A program made the position numbers and the translations under genes. Below, piece by piece: positions 1-10,662 of a stretch of 64,000 nt of DNA. Source of the stretch: Styela clava (Eukaryota > Chordata > Ascidiacea > Stolidobranchia > Styelidae); the NCBI RefSeq assembly GCF_964204865.1, contig NC_135260.1, positions 3,410,001 through 3,474,000 of the forward strand, written 5' to 3'. Position 1 is the first letter of the stretch, and every line of letters begins with the position of its first letter. Under the pieces are notes generated by a model. The model ran no database searches. It was not told where the DNA came from and saw nothing but the letters and a program-made list of their open reading frames with translations.

Positions 1-1550
1 ACCGCCCTATCTCCCCCAACCTTCCTATCCTCGACCCACTGCTCTATCTCCCAAACTTTCGCATCCTCAAACCACCGCTTTATCTCCCTCAACCTCTCTC
101 TTCTCGACCTACTGCCCTATCTCCCTCAACCTACCTATCTTTGGACCCACTGCCCTATCTGCCACAACTTACCTATCTTTGACCTACGGTGCTATACTAT
201 TCGGTACTCGACCTAACGGCGCTTTATTCACGACCCGATCGCCACACTGAACTTTGCTATCTTGCGACCAACTTCCATGGGTTATACTGGTAGTGTATGC
301 CAATGAGTTGATTCAATCGTACGTCGACAAAACATGATTGACAGCATTCGTATATGTAGGCTGGAATCTCAAATAGTAAACAATAACCTTAATTGGCAGT
401 TTAAAAATGTTTTACTAATAGGGCTACTGATGGTCTTTTGTTGGGAATAACAGTTTTCTAAATTTTAACAAGCCGTTTTATGCCCTTAATAATTGGCCAT
501 GCCGTGAGTCTTGTGACAATATGATGCTGATCCGAGATAAGCAATAGTGCTCTGGTCCGTATCAAGTATTTTTCTTCAACATTTTATAGTAAAAGCGATG
601 CCGAAGATTACGTACTAACTGCGTCCTTTGCCACTTTATTAAGTTGCAGATAAGATAACCTCAATTTTGGGACTATACGCTAATGGCTTAAAAATAGTTT
701 GGAAGGGATTACACTTACTGAGCTCACTCACACTGTTTTTGACTTTTCGGCCTTCTCAGTCACGTAAAAGAAATTTGTATATACAACAGAATATGGCAGA
801 ACATTTGTTGCAAATGACTAAGCGTGCAAATATTTGATTATTTCCTCATGGTTTTGCCTTGCATGGAAATACAGGCGACATTAAATGAGTTTCTAGAAAT
901 GAATTCAGGTATGTCGATATCGAATGGTCTTTCAAAATTTTAAAAACAGTCACCTCAAACCCGATGCCATCAGTAGCTTAATTAGTAGCACATTTTTAAG
1001 CTACTAATTATGGTTACTGATTACCAATTGAGATTCCAGCCCACATTTTCGAATGCCGTCAATCATGTTTTGTCTACGTACGATTGAATCATCTCATTGG
1101 CATACTCGACCAGTATAACACATGGAAGTTGGTCGCAAGATGATAGAGTTCATTTTTACAATCGAGTCGTGATTGTAGCGCTGTTAGGTTAGGTACTGAG
1201 TAGTGTAGCGTCGTGGGTCGAAGATAAATAAGTAGAGGGAGGTCGGACGGTGGGTCGAGGGTGTGAAGTTTGAGGCAGATAGTGCAGTGGATAGAGGAAA
1301 GAAAAGTTGAGGGAGATAGGGCAATGAGTCGAGGATAAAGAGGTTGAAGGGGATAGGACAGTGGGTCGAGGATAGGAAGGTTGAAGGAGATAGGGCGGTG
1401 GGTCGAGGATAGGAAGGCTGAGGGAGGTGGAGCAGTTGGCCGAGGCGAGGGGGACAGGGCAGAGGATCGAGAATAGAAAAGTGGAGGGAGATAGGGCAGT
1501 GGGTCGAGGGTTTAGGTTGGGATGACTGTATAACTTCACTGGCTCTAAAG
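1..1550. mobile_element. Foldback-like element with 37-bp minisatellite arms, left end cut by the window
   Basis: Positions 1-250 are a tandem array of a ~37-bp unit (CCTATCTCCCTCAACC type). Positions 1198-1540 hold the same unit in reverse complement (GGTTGAAGGAGATAGG type). Inside the arrays, 264-410 and 1000-1145 are also inverted copies of each other, about 85-90% alike by eye, enclosing ~0.6 kb of single-copy sequence. This is a long inverted repeat with tandem-repeat arms, as in foldback transposons. The outer left end and any target duplication lie outside the window. The short open frames over 1184-1570 are by-products of the array. Confidence 0.7.
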
Positions 1551-1554
1551 TCTA

Positions 1555-2640
1555 AACTAGAGGTCGGCAAACTTTTGTCGTTTGCGGGCCAAAATTAAAG
1601 GTTGGTCATTGGTGGGTAGCACGTATTTTAGAAAGTTAAAAACCAAAGGAATGGCCAATGAATCACATTTTTTCACCCAGAAATTTCAGGCAGTGCGCGA
1701 AGACTGATCATTTGTTTTTTTTGCAGCGTCATTAAACCATTTGCACACAGCATCAACTTTTTTACGTTCTGTTGCCATGTCTCTAATTATAATCAACGAT
1801 ATTCTCATTAAACGAGTGATTGTGAATTATATACTTGTTAGGTTATAGTATAATTTAGTTTCTCAAAACAAGTTTTGTCACGTGAAAAATATATTCGTCA
1901 ATAAAGCTGTTTTGTTAATACAATCCAGTGAAGCGTCGCGGGCCGAATCCAGATAAGTGTTGCTCGTAAATTTTCTATTCTGAACCCTCTCCCTTTTAGA
2001 AAACCATGGCTGCTGCGTCCTTAGTTATAGATAAAGTTATATTTGAATCACTACCACATTTCGACACCACCATCGTCAAATTTTATTAGTGACGGTAATG
2101 CTTCTTCACAGATACAAAATTAACCAAGTCAGTTTTTTAAGTGAACAAATAGCTCGCGGAGCCCTGAGGCTCCGTACGGAGCACTTATAGCAGTGGGTTT
2201 CAACGCCCGACAAAAGACTCATCTTCTCACCGTCATGGGATAGAAATACATCACTCAAACCATACATATAAGCGGAATAACAGCGAATAATGTATAAAGA
2301 TTGGTTTCACGTGTATCTTAGAGCAAAGCATCCAAAATTCATTAAAAAAACAATACATTTTTTCCCGCCTATCAGCGTTTTCATACATAAAATACAATTA
2401 CAGATCAAGGCTAGAGGTAGAAAAATATCTTCGAGTTGCCGTCTCCCAAATTAAACCTCGATTTGATATGTTGTGTAATATACACAAAGCTTATAATTTG
2501 CATTAGTCATAATAAACGCTATTATTCACAATTTTATGTGATAAGTCTTATATAATTTTGTGCAAGAAAAATGCTAGTGTCGACAATAGTCTTAAAATCG
2601 ATAACTAATTACATGTTTACCAAATGCTTGGGTCGCGCTA
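1555..2640. repeat. Degenerate hAT fragments
   Basis: The start (AGAGGTCGGCAAAC near 1560) looks like a hAT terminus. Around 2030-2215 the sequence resembles the subterminal part of the hAT copy ending at 38449 (shared GCTCGCGGAGCC) and of the stretch at 18075-18240. Another hAT-like end (GTTGCGGACCCCTG) sits near 2650-2663. No intact element or gene is visible. Confidence 0.45.
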
Positions 2641-2663
2641 AAAAGTAGTTGCGGACCCCTGTA

Positions 2664-2880
2664 TTAGAATACTCCATAATATACACATATTTGAAATGGA
2701 GAATTCTGGAGGGCGAGCAAAACCTTTAAAAAAGTTTAAAACATGAGAAATATTATGTACCCGCCGACCAGCACACACACACACAAAAAATAAATCACAT
2801 AAAACACAAACCCACCTAAAACAAGGCTTGGGCCAGAAATAATCAAACAAAAGATACTCGAATGTATTGAATTTCCGGGC
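2664..2880 (+). repeat. Dispersed repeat, GGAGAATTCTGG family
   Basis: Related copies sharing GGAGAATTCTGG, TTTAAAAAAGTTTAAAACATGA and a GCTTGGGCCA tail occur at about 23390-23560, 46785-46960 and 47035-47130, with a fragment near 28590-28720. Ends are ragged and no terminal repeats were found, so the class is unknown. Confidence 0.6.
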
Positions 2881-2999
2881 TGTTATACTTTTAAAACACC
2901 TAAGCTATTGCAGTAATAATGACCAATTTAATGTGTACCGTATATGCCAGCAATACGCTGTTAATTAAATGTCTATTTTGCAGCATCGTATTTACTCTT

Positions 3000-4590
3000 T
3001 ATCTTTGAAATTTTGTTGATTTTACTGTTTTTTTTTTATATTAATCCAACTTGAATATATAATTAATTGAACGACAATCACCGTTTTGAGTCGTCATATC
3101 GTTACGCCGTCTTTCCTCGCTCATTAAAAATCGAAAAACAAAAGAGTATAAGAATGAATGCATTACAGTCATGAAATTAACACTTAATTTACTTCAAATT
3201 AATGTAGTCCGAACGACACTTTACCCGAAATAGCCTTAGTAGCTTCTGGTGCTTTAGTGATCGCTAAGAAATTCGCTTAGAAATCAATCTCCTTTACTTC
3301 TGAGTCATTATCGTTAAGACGGCTCATCGGCTTTCCTCTTCCCCGTGATAATTTAAAAATTCCTCCTTTGCTTATAACGGAGCCAACGAACGAAAGTAAA
3401 ACAATAAATGCATTACGGTCACAAAATTTAACAAAGCACAGGTAAGTTCATTAAAAATAATGTAGTCATCGAGAATGGCTCAGTTAAAGAGCCCTGTAAC
3501 TAGGTCATTACGGCAACAGTCATCGACCATGTCTGATTGAGACTAACCCAAATTATCATTTCCCAAAGCCCGTGAGGATGATTTCCGTTTAGAAGGTACA
3601 TGAACACGGAAGTCCCACGCAATGCACATAACTGCTAAGCTTGCGAATAGAACACAGTATAGATAGTTGTTCATCAGGCTATTTTGGATTTGAAACAAGA
3701 TTGGCAGAAATTGATTATGGTAGAGACGCCGCTAGCTTCGTAAACGCGGGGCAGGATATGGTGGGTCTTCGCAATGATGATAAAATGCCGTGCCCCACTG
3801 TTTTGTGTTACTGTTAAATATGTATATTGCGAGACTAATGGTTGCAGTCACAGTTAATTAACTTAAATTAGTGAAGTCCTGGCAAATGATACATAGTGAA
3901 GGTGATGATACAGACATGATACATTAGTGTTCGAGGGGAGCCGCTCTGTAGTCCTATAGACCTTTTCCCGACCTTTGACCCCCGGAAAATTCTTCCTATA
4001 CTTTACCATTGCAAAATTTTCGGGGCTATTTTAAGTGTGCTTTTGCGAGTTGGTGCCTGTGAAATGGGATATGTGTTTCTAACCCTCATTATGATTCATC
4101 GCATACAACAATCTGTTTTTTAAAAGTACCGGAAAAGAATTTCAGGCTAGTCTATCACAGCTATTTCTACACTAATTTTTATTACTGCAATTAAATTAAA
4201 ACTCCTAGGAAGACAGAGTGATCATTGAATTATCTGATTTATATTCAAGTTTCCGAAACACATCTAAAAACTAACGAATAGAGTTCAAAAACGAGGTAAT
4301 GTTTACAACCACGCTTGAAAATCTGTCTGAGTGAGAAAAGTGTCTGAGCGGATGCGAAAAGGGGGCATTGTTACGTCACTTTTTGCATCTTGCTGAGTGG
4401 TCAATGTCACGAAGTAAACAAGGAAGTCGATGTTCGGGGAAAAGTCCATCGCAGGCCCAGTTTATGAAACCCTGCTTTAGACTCAAAAGTACCGCTTAGC
4501 AAAGCTTGATAATATTGTTTGAATGTTTTGGAAATATGCACTCAGATTTTTTGTCAATACCGCTAAGATATTTCAAGAGGGCAATTGCGT
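3000..4590. other. Non-coding upstream part of unit 1
   Basis: No gene is visible. A SINE tail fragment (about 3299-3350) is present. The rest is the intergenic part of the duplication unit, paired with 11150-12960. Confidence 0.55.
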
Positions 4591-4594
4591 AGAA

Positions 4595-5760
4595 CAGAGG
4601 TGACGAACCTGCGGCCTGCCAAGGAGTTTCGTGCGGCCCGCGAAGCATTCAGGCGATTGTGTATATGTTTGGCTTGAAGTCATAGGCCTTTTTTATTGAC
4701 ACCGCTATTTCCAATACATCTTGTTTGGTTGTATCATCGATACCTTTACCGGAGGCGTTGGTGTTTTTTAGGGCGAGGGATTTGTACAAAAGATCTCGAA
4801 ATACTTATCGGAAGCATTATTAATTGGAATGTTGCATATTAACCCGACACAAAATGTCACAAAGTACGAGGGTTCGATAAGACTTAAAATACGTTCAAGG
4901 GCGCCGTCAGAATTACCAAAAGTTGTAAAAAAATCACTTTTTCGACGGATAATGTTTTTTCTGATATGGTATGTTGTCGGGTAATGTTTCGCAGTTGCGC
5001 AAAATATTCAATTGACGACTGATCCGAGTCTATTCATGCTGCTTTGCATTTTATTAATCTAATTCTGTGTTTTATCGGCGGTTGCGTCGACAAAAGAACA
5101 TTACTACGAAATATCACAGCAATCCGCGGCCATAAAAAATATTTCAAACTGCCCGATTATATTTAGTTTTGATTTGTATTTTTTGCAATGTTACAAATCA
5201 TACAAATTTAATCTGTTCTTGAAACACTGACTCCGCTTTGTCACAATGGTATCTCCAACATTATTTTCATGATATCAACATTAGGAAAATTCCTAGATCT
5301 GTGATAAAATATCAAAGACTACAATTTCATAGTGCAATATAAATTGATTGCACAGTGATACCTAGGTATCTAGGTAGATCAAAACATTCGAGTCAAAGAT
5401 GATGCTGTATTCTAACGGAAATTCGGATCTCGAATACCCGAACCGAGCGGAGCTCGCGGCCGAGTGAGATGACAATTGTGTGTAGTTGAGAGTTTCCAAA
5501 TCGTCAATTCGTCTTAATAAGAAGCGCTTAGTAAAGTAAAAAAGTTTCCAAAAACCTCGATAAGAACATGCATTGAATGTTCTATTTTTATTTTATGCTG
5601 CAATTTATCATCAAATAGCTTCAACTGTATGGATGCAGTTGTTCGTTTTAGTTGTTGAAAATTAATAGGCATCACAGTATGACTAAAAAGTTGTGCAGTT
5701 CGCTCACTCATCGGTGACTGATAAAATGGCCCGCGTTAGCAAATGGGTTCGTCACCCCTG
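4595..5760. mobile_element. hAT element, non-autonomous
   Basis: Ends are CAGAGGTGACGAACC on the left and GGTTCGTCACCCCTG on the right. It is flanked by 8-bp duplications GCGTAGAA (4587-4594) and GCATAGAA (5761-5768), one mismatch. The paralogous position in unit 2 (about 12950-12975) lacks it. Only short broken frames lie inside, including a 65-codon minus-strand frame at 5514-5711. Confidence 0.85.
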
Positions 5761-5861
5761 GCATAGAAGCATAAATGAATTACCGAGTTAAGAGTTCATT
5801 GAACCGGATATACCCGCTTCACGAAGACGATTCATTTTTCATAGAAGACGATACAATAATA

Positions 5862-5869
5862 TGACGTCA
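5862..5869. promoter_or_regulatory. CRE-type palindrome upstream of gene A
   Basis: TGACGTCA sits in a block conserved between units. The same palindrome is at 20046-20053 upstream of gene C. Unit 2 has TGACGCCA at 13263-13270, one base off. CREB/ATF binding is established for this motif; use here is inference. Confidence 0.4.
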
Positions 5870-6417
5870 CTATGATACAAGGAAATCATTGTTCCAGCAC
5901 ACTGTAATCAAAATAGCAGGCGCTTGTAACACGAGTTAGTAGACACGAAAGATAAGACAGGTACAGTAGCTTACGACATAGAGGCAGCAATGGAAGTTAA
6001 GTCAGGAAAATAAGGTCTCATTTCTTGTTGTTGTTGACTTGCTGTTAGGGGGAGGGGATTGTTGTTGTTATTACTCGCTTTTCTCCGTAACCATACGGAA
6101 AAATCTATTTCAATTTCGAGTACTTGAATACTCTCAGATTATTTCAACAAGCTCAGTAATGCGTTTCATGTCAATAGATTAGAGCATTGCTCGCTTGTCT
6201 GGCTTTCAATCTGTAGTTACTAAAATACATAGAATTTCAGTTCAAACTCCAGAGATTTTGACTCGGATAATTTTCAACTATGACCCCGACCACTAGTCTC
6301 AAACCAGCAATTAAGCCACCAGAAAGATTCTTTCGTAGAGAATTCTCTAAATACCCTCCCTTCATCTACAAATAGTGCACGGCATTGTTAATATTTACAT
6401 ATTTTTTTTTATTTTAG

Positions 6418-6477
6418 GACTTGGTAATACAATACAAATCCGCGTTAACGCTAATAGCTCATTACCAGATAGCAGAA
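6418..6477 (+). promoter_or_regulatory. Conserved 5' block of gene A, with possible splice acceptor
   Basis: The ~60 bases before the ATG contain ACAAATCCGCGTTAACGC. The equivalent block precedes gene B (14098-14166) and gene C (about 21155-21212). In A and B it directly follows a pyrimidine-rich tract ending in TAG then GACTT. That reads as a 3' splice site for an upstream untranslated exon or for spliced-leader trans-splicing. C lacks a clean match. Confidence 0.45.
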
Positions 6478-9400
6478 ATGAAACAAATCATTAACCTGAT
6501 GTTAATTGGTAAGTTTGTTAAATATTTTTAAGTCGGCTTTCTTCTACTATTAACAAATTTCACTAGAAAGTTTATAAGAATTGACTTCACCTCCAACATA
6601 AAATTTTTTTGTACTTCCTGCTTACGTCACCCACAATTTCGTAAAACCAACGGTAGAACGTGAGGCTATATAATTAGTAATCATCCAGAATGGGTTAAGG
6701 TGACGAGTGCAGATTGCGCTGTAAATTTATAGAGTCAAATCATTTCTAATCCGAACTCTAATTGAATAAGCATAATTTTTTTTTTAAACGTGGCGGTTGT
6801 GATTTTCTCAAATCCCACATTTTTGCGTTAGTGACGTGTGCTTTCCAGTGGTGGGATTCAGCCGGTTTGCACTGGTTCTATAGAACCGTCTCACGGAATT
6901 TTATGAAATCAGCGAACCGGTTAGCATTATTCAGTTTATCTGCTAAAAAATATGACTTTTTGTAATAGAACCGGCTGTAAAAATATGACTTCTGTGATGG
7001 AACCGTCTGACAAAAAATTTGAATTCCATCACTGGTGCTTTCTACAAAATATCCCCAAATTCTTATTAGCAAAAAAAAAATTCAAATGATGAAAAATAGA
7101 AAAAATTTATCTAGAACCGGAAGTTGGGGAACATTCATTTCGAAAGTCATCAAGTTTAAAAATGTTGAGAGCGACTCAAGAATTTCAAAATCTGGACCTG
7201 ATTACAATAGCATTGAAAATGGCAAAGTTAGACTCTTAGCACGGCAGACCCGGTCGCTTTAGGATAGCACGTATTAGAAATAAATAGATATCAGTGACCG
7301 CTTGTCCAGATCCAAATAAAACCCAAAATGAACAAAAAAAAACATGTTTTTGGTATTTCTGGACCCCACAAGCATTTTCTGTCCACCGACCTCAGTGTCT
7401 CTCATCACCGTATTTTACGGCCCTGCGCGCACCTTCAATGAATTGCTTAGATTGGGTTTTGTCCACCCATAAGGCAAACCAAAGACGCATAGGTTTTTAG
7501 GGAGTATCGGGTTACCGTACAAAGCTCATTGAACAAAAAACTCCATATTTTACTAGTTTTAAGTGTGGACAATAAAGCACTACATGTGCACACACTACAT
7601 GTGACTTATAAGGCCGTTTAAAACATAAATGAATTTAAAGTGCGTCATGTCGTATACAATTTGTTTCCCAGCATTGCTCGCATTTTGTGCGAGTGGAGAA
7701 TGGAGATATAAGACGTTAAGAGATATGCAAGGGAATATTACATACAACGACTTCAAAACTACTGATCACAATGACTTGAATCCAATTACAGAGTATAGCG
7801 ACAACCATGTACTTTTTATCCACATTAGAGATGTTTCTATGTATCGATGGAAGGTCGGAAACTTCGGATATAAATGGAAAGAATGTACAGCGGATTTGTA
7901 CCTGCCAGGTAAAACAGCTTATATTTGGTTTAATATCAACTAGGCGCGTCGGTGTGGCTCGTCGTGCTAAGCGTTGGGAATACACTCGCCGCCGGACCTC
8001 TGATTACTCTGCGTGGGTTCGAATCCCATGCGGGGATGTTTATGTGCGAGGGGATTGCTGGATGGTTCATGGCAAGCGGATTATGGCTTCCTCCACCATC
8101 AAGTCCATGCTTCCGAAAACAAATAACTAACTAATCCCATACCCGACATGAAATGGTAACCGACAAGAGGTCGTGGTTTGCCATACGGTCAAGCCATCTT
8201 ATCGGCTTTCCTCTCCCCCAGAATAAATATGTAAATCCTATCCTAACTACCTAATTCGCCTAGTTCACATCGTTGCAGTGATTTTATATTGGCACCAATT
8301 CCAGACCTACAGGCTTCATATGAGTTAAAGTCACTGCAACGGTGTGAAATGGTGCCACTATAAAGGGTGTCTCGAAAATGCCATATGCACATTGTCTTGA
8401 CGTAACAACTCGCTGAATATATAAATGTCATCTTCCATTCTGTCAGATATTTCGGGAAGGGCATCCATCTGTTTGACCCCGAAAGTAAGATGTTTATTCT
8501 ACCAACCGATTGGATGTAACATAGGAAGTAACTTCGATTTTGTGACGGATTTCAACGGCTTCGAATGCGACAAATACGCGTGGTTTGTTTTACCAAAATT
8601 ACCATCGACTCTCAAAATATACAAACGGTGGGAAGGCGAAAACGTTGTTCAACTTCAGTACAAGTATTTCGAATGCCTGAAAAAAATCTCATCGACAGTG
8701 ACCGGTAGGCTTCCTATTTTTCTATTTTCATTTTGTTATATCAACGTTTTCCTACCGGGGGGATTTCAATCTCGGGTAGTATTTGCTAATATTCCTCAAA
8801 ATTCTTACTATAATGCTCATATATGGTACTCCCGAAGTATGTGAACCAAGAGGGCGGACACCGGAGAATGTGTATGAAGTACTAGGTTAGGGATAGGCCA
8901 TAATTTCATTCCAATTTCCCTTATTTTAGTTCTATTATAAGTTCGGGGACTAGCCAATGTACCTCAAATTATGGCCTAGCCCTAACCTGGTACACATACT
9001 ACGTTTCGGTGTTCGCCATCTTGGTTCATATACTTCGGGACTACCCATTGCTGTACACATAAACTACTTAAATAGTACAAAAGCCCGAATGCGACTCGTG
9101 CAAGCCTAGCTAATGATTTATGAACAATTCAACAAATAGTAGTTTTTATGCATAGGGAGGGAAGAATATAAAGTTCAAAAATGGCCGAAAGGGATAATTA
9201 AACGAAAAAGGTGAGGAACAATCCGCCTCGCCATTCACTCTTGCTCCATAGTCCTCGCTGCATGAGCTGGCCCGACATTAACTATTGCGGGGGAACGAAT
9301 TGCCCAAAGTGAAGTCTGGGTAAAGATTAAGAGAATAATTGAAGATTTTGCAATAGAAAATTCGTCTTTAAACAGAAAACCTGATTTTAAAATTTTTACC

Positions 9401-10410
9401 GCCATCACTGAATAAAGGTAAGTATATTTTACGACAGACGCATCAACCATCGCAAATCCTGATTCCACGACACTTGACTACGATCACAGCGTGTCGACAA
9501 ATGAAGAAATTGTGAAGACGGACAGCGGGGCGCAGATGTTTCAAGGCAAAATGCAAATGACTGCTGGACTTTCGATCGCCGTTGCTTTGCTTGTCGTATC
9601 TTGGGTGGTGTTCGGGGTCGTATATATGCGAAACCGGTAAGTATTTTTTAAGTGAGTATCAATCTACCAATAAATTGCACCCAACACATTGCTGATGGAT
9701 GTTTCTCCGAACATCGCTTTCTCGTTTATTTCCGTAACAATGACCAGTCAGCAACGTCGTTCATATTGCAATTGGTGCAGCCGCTCAGACAGATATCCAA
9801 GCATGATTATAAGCATTGCCTCGTTTTTGTGGGTTTTGCGCGGTATTCGTTACTTTACAGTTGTGTTTCCAAAAGATATTTGTGAATTAAAAGTGAAGAG
9901 ATGCTTTGATACTTTTCTTTCCCAATGCTTTGATACTATCCTGTTATTGCCCACCGCAATTTTGTCCCATTTCGTGGTTTACTTAGATTAGGATAAGTTT
10001 TCTCATCGATGTGCAACTTTCGATACAGGTGGGGCAGATACAAATAACTGGGTGAAACCGTGCACCGCGCCATTATTTAACATAGGCTTTCTAGTAGTTG
10101 CCACTTGCAGGAACAAAAATTTTGGTTGTTGATCTTATGACATGCGTTGTTCTCTTTGCATAAGCTAGCTGTTATGGCATTGTAACGTCATAGGCAGAAT
10201 CGGGTGTAGCCTAAGCTCTTGAAAAATGATATATTTAACCTCAGGTCAAAGGCCACCTCACGCAAACCGGATGTCAAAGAAACTGAGGCGGAAGAATCAA
10301 ACACCCGGGAAATCGTGGTCAATGCAATATATGGAGAAAATTTCGAAAGAATGGGAGACGATTCGCAGCAGACTAGCTCGAGTGCTGTGTATAGCGTGGT
10401 CAAGAAATAA
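6478..10410 (+). CDS. Receptor gene A: type I membrane protein, novel family (5 exons)
   Basis: Coding exons are 6478-6508, 7672-7908, 8447-8704, 9438-9636 and 10245-10410: 891 nt, 296 residues. Every intron is GT-AG, phases 1,1,1,2, identical to genes B and C. Exons 1-2 encode a split signal peptide (starts MKQIINLMLI). Exons 2-3 form the ectodomain with six cysteines shared by all three paralogs and a potential N-glycosylation site (NIT). Exon 4 gives a linker and one transmembrane helix at about residues 218-239, followed by R-N-R. Exon 5 is a 57-residue tail with Tyr271 (AIYGENF) and Tyr291 (AVYSVV). An AATAAA overlaps the stop codon. Exon 2 faintly suggests a CUB-like beta-sandwich, but I do not recognise the family. 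Recognition or adhesion at the cell surface is inference. Confidence 0.85.
6846..7034. mobile_element. hAT MITE in intron 1 of gene A
   Basis: It begins CAGTGGTGGGATTCAGCC and ends TGAATTCCATCACTG. Both sides carry the perfect 8-bp duplication GTGCTTTC (6838-6845 and 7035-7042). A related copy is at 30617-30796. Confidence 0.9.
7943..8244 (+). mobile_element. tRNA-derived SINE in intron 2 of gene A
   Basis: The head is tRNA-like, with a perfect B box GGTTCGAATCC and an A-box-like TGGCTCGTCGTGC. The body ends in a shared tail (CTTATCGGCTTTCCTCTCCCCC then ATAAAT). The full-length relative is at 48991-49324 on the minus strand. Tail-only or head-only copies lie near 3299-3350, 10443-10521, 11636-11735, 25828-25925, 28453-28565, 35457-35612 and 38895-39018. 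Confidence 0.85.
8825..9045. mobile_element. Long-TIR MITE (GGTACTCCCGAAG family) in intron 3 of gene A
   Basis: Starts GGTACTCCCGAAGTATG and ends in the inverted form. The arms are ~90 bp and meet in a short centre. This copy has GAGGGCGG where the family has GATGGCGG. It is the most frequent element in the window. Confidence 0.85.
9690..9910 (+). repeat. Repeat shared with 13370-13625
   Basis: Shared words include CATTGCCTCGTTTT and CGCTCAGACAGATA. Here it lies in intron 4 of gene A; its partner lies upstream of gene B. So it is either a dispersed repeat or a piece moved after the gene duplication. No terminal repeats are visible. Confidence 0.5.
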
Positions 10411-10442
10411 AGAGTCATTTGCAATTGCACGGTGTACACTAA

Positions 10443-10662
10443 CGGCTTGACGTCTGATGCATCGCGATAAGCGATTGAGACACCTTCGCCATCGCACCTC
10501 TGATTACCTTGCGCGGGTTTAAATTGAGCGCTCCAGAAGTGTATGTACCAATATGGAGGTAACTAATTTTGTTTGCCGTACCTTTAATATAACTAAAATA
10601 AGCAAAATCGGAATAAAATTATGCCCTAACTCTAACCTGGTACACAAACTAAGCGAGTACCA
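10443..10662 (+). repeat. SINE head fragment followed by a deleted MITE (variant B)
   Basis: Bases 10443-10521 match the tRNA-like SINE head. Bases 10527-10662 start GCGCTCCAGAAGTGT and end in CTGGTACACA and GAGTACC, the variant-B MITE ends, with the middle missing. Confidence 0.6.

Noticed and set aside
1184-1570. 128- and 116-codon minus-strand frames rich in Ser/Pro/Thr/Leu
   Set aside because: Lie on the 37-bp minisatellite of a foldback arm; two frames overlap and neither has a start context or homology.
7943-8040. tRNA gene
   Set aside because: The A and B boxes belong to a SINE head; the sequence does not close a clean cloverleaf and continues into a SINE body.
10320-10405. ITAM in the receptor tail
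   Set aside because: Tyr spacing is 20 and the first motif (YGENF) lacks the +3 Leu/Ile; only a YxxPhi-like second motif is supported.
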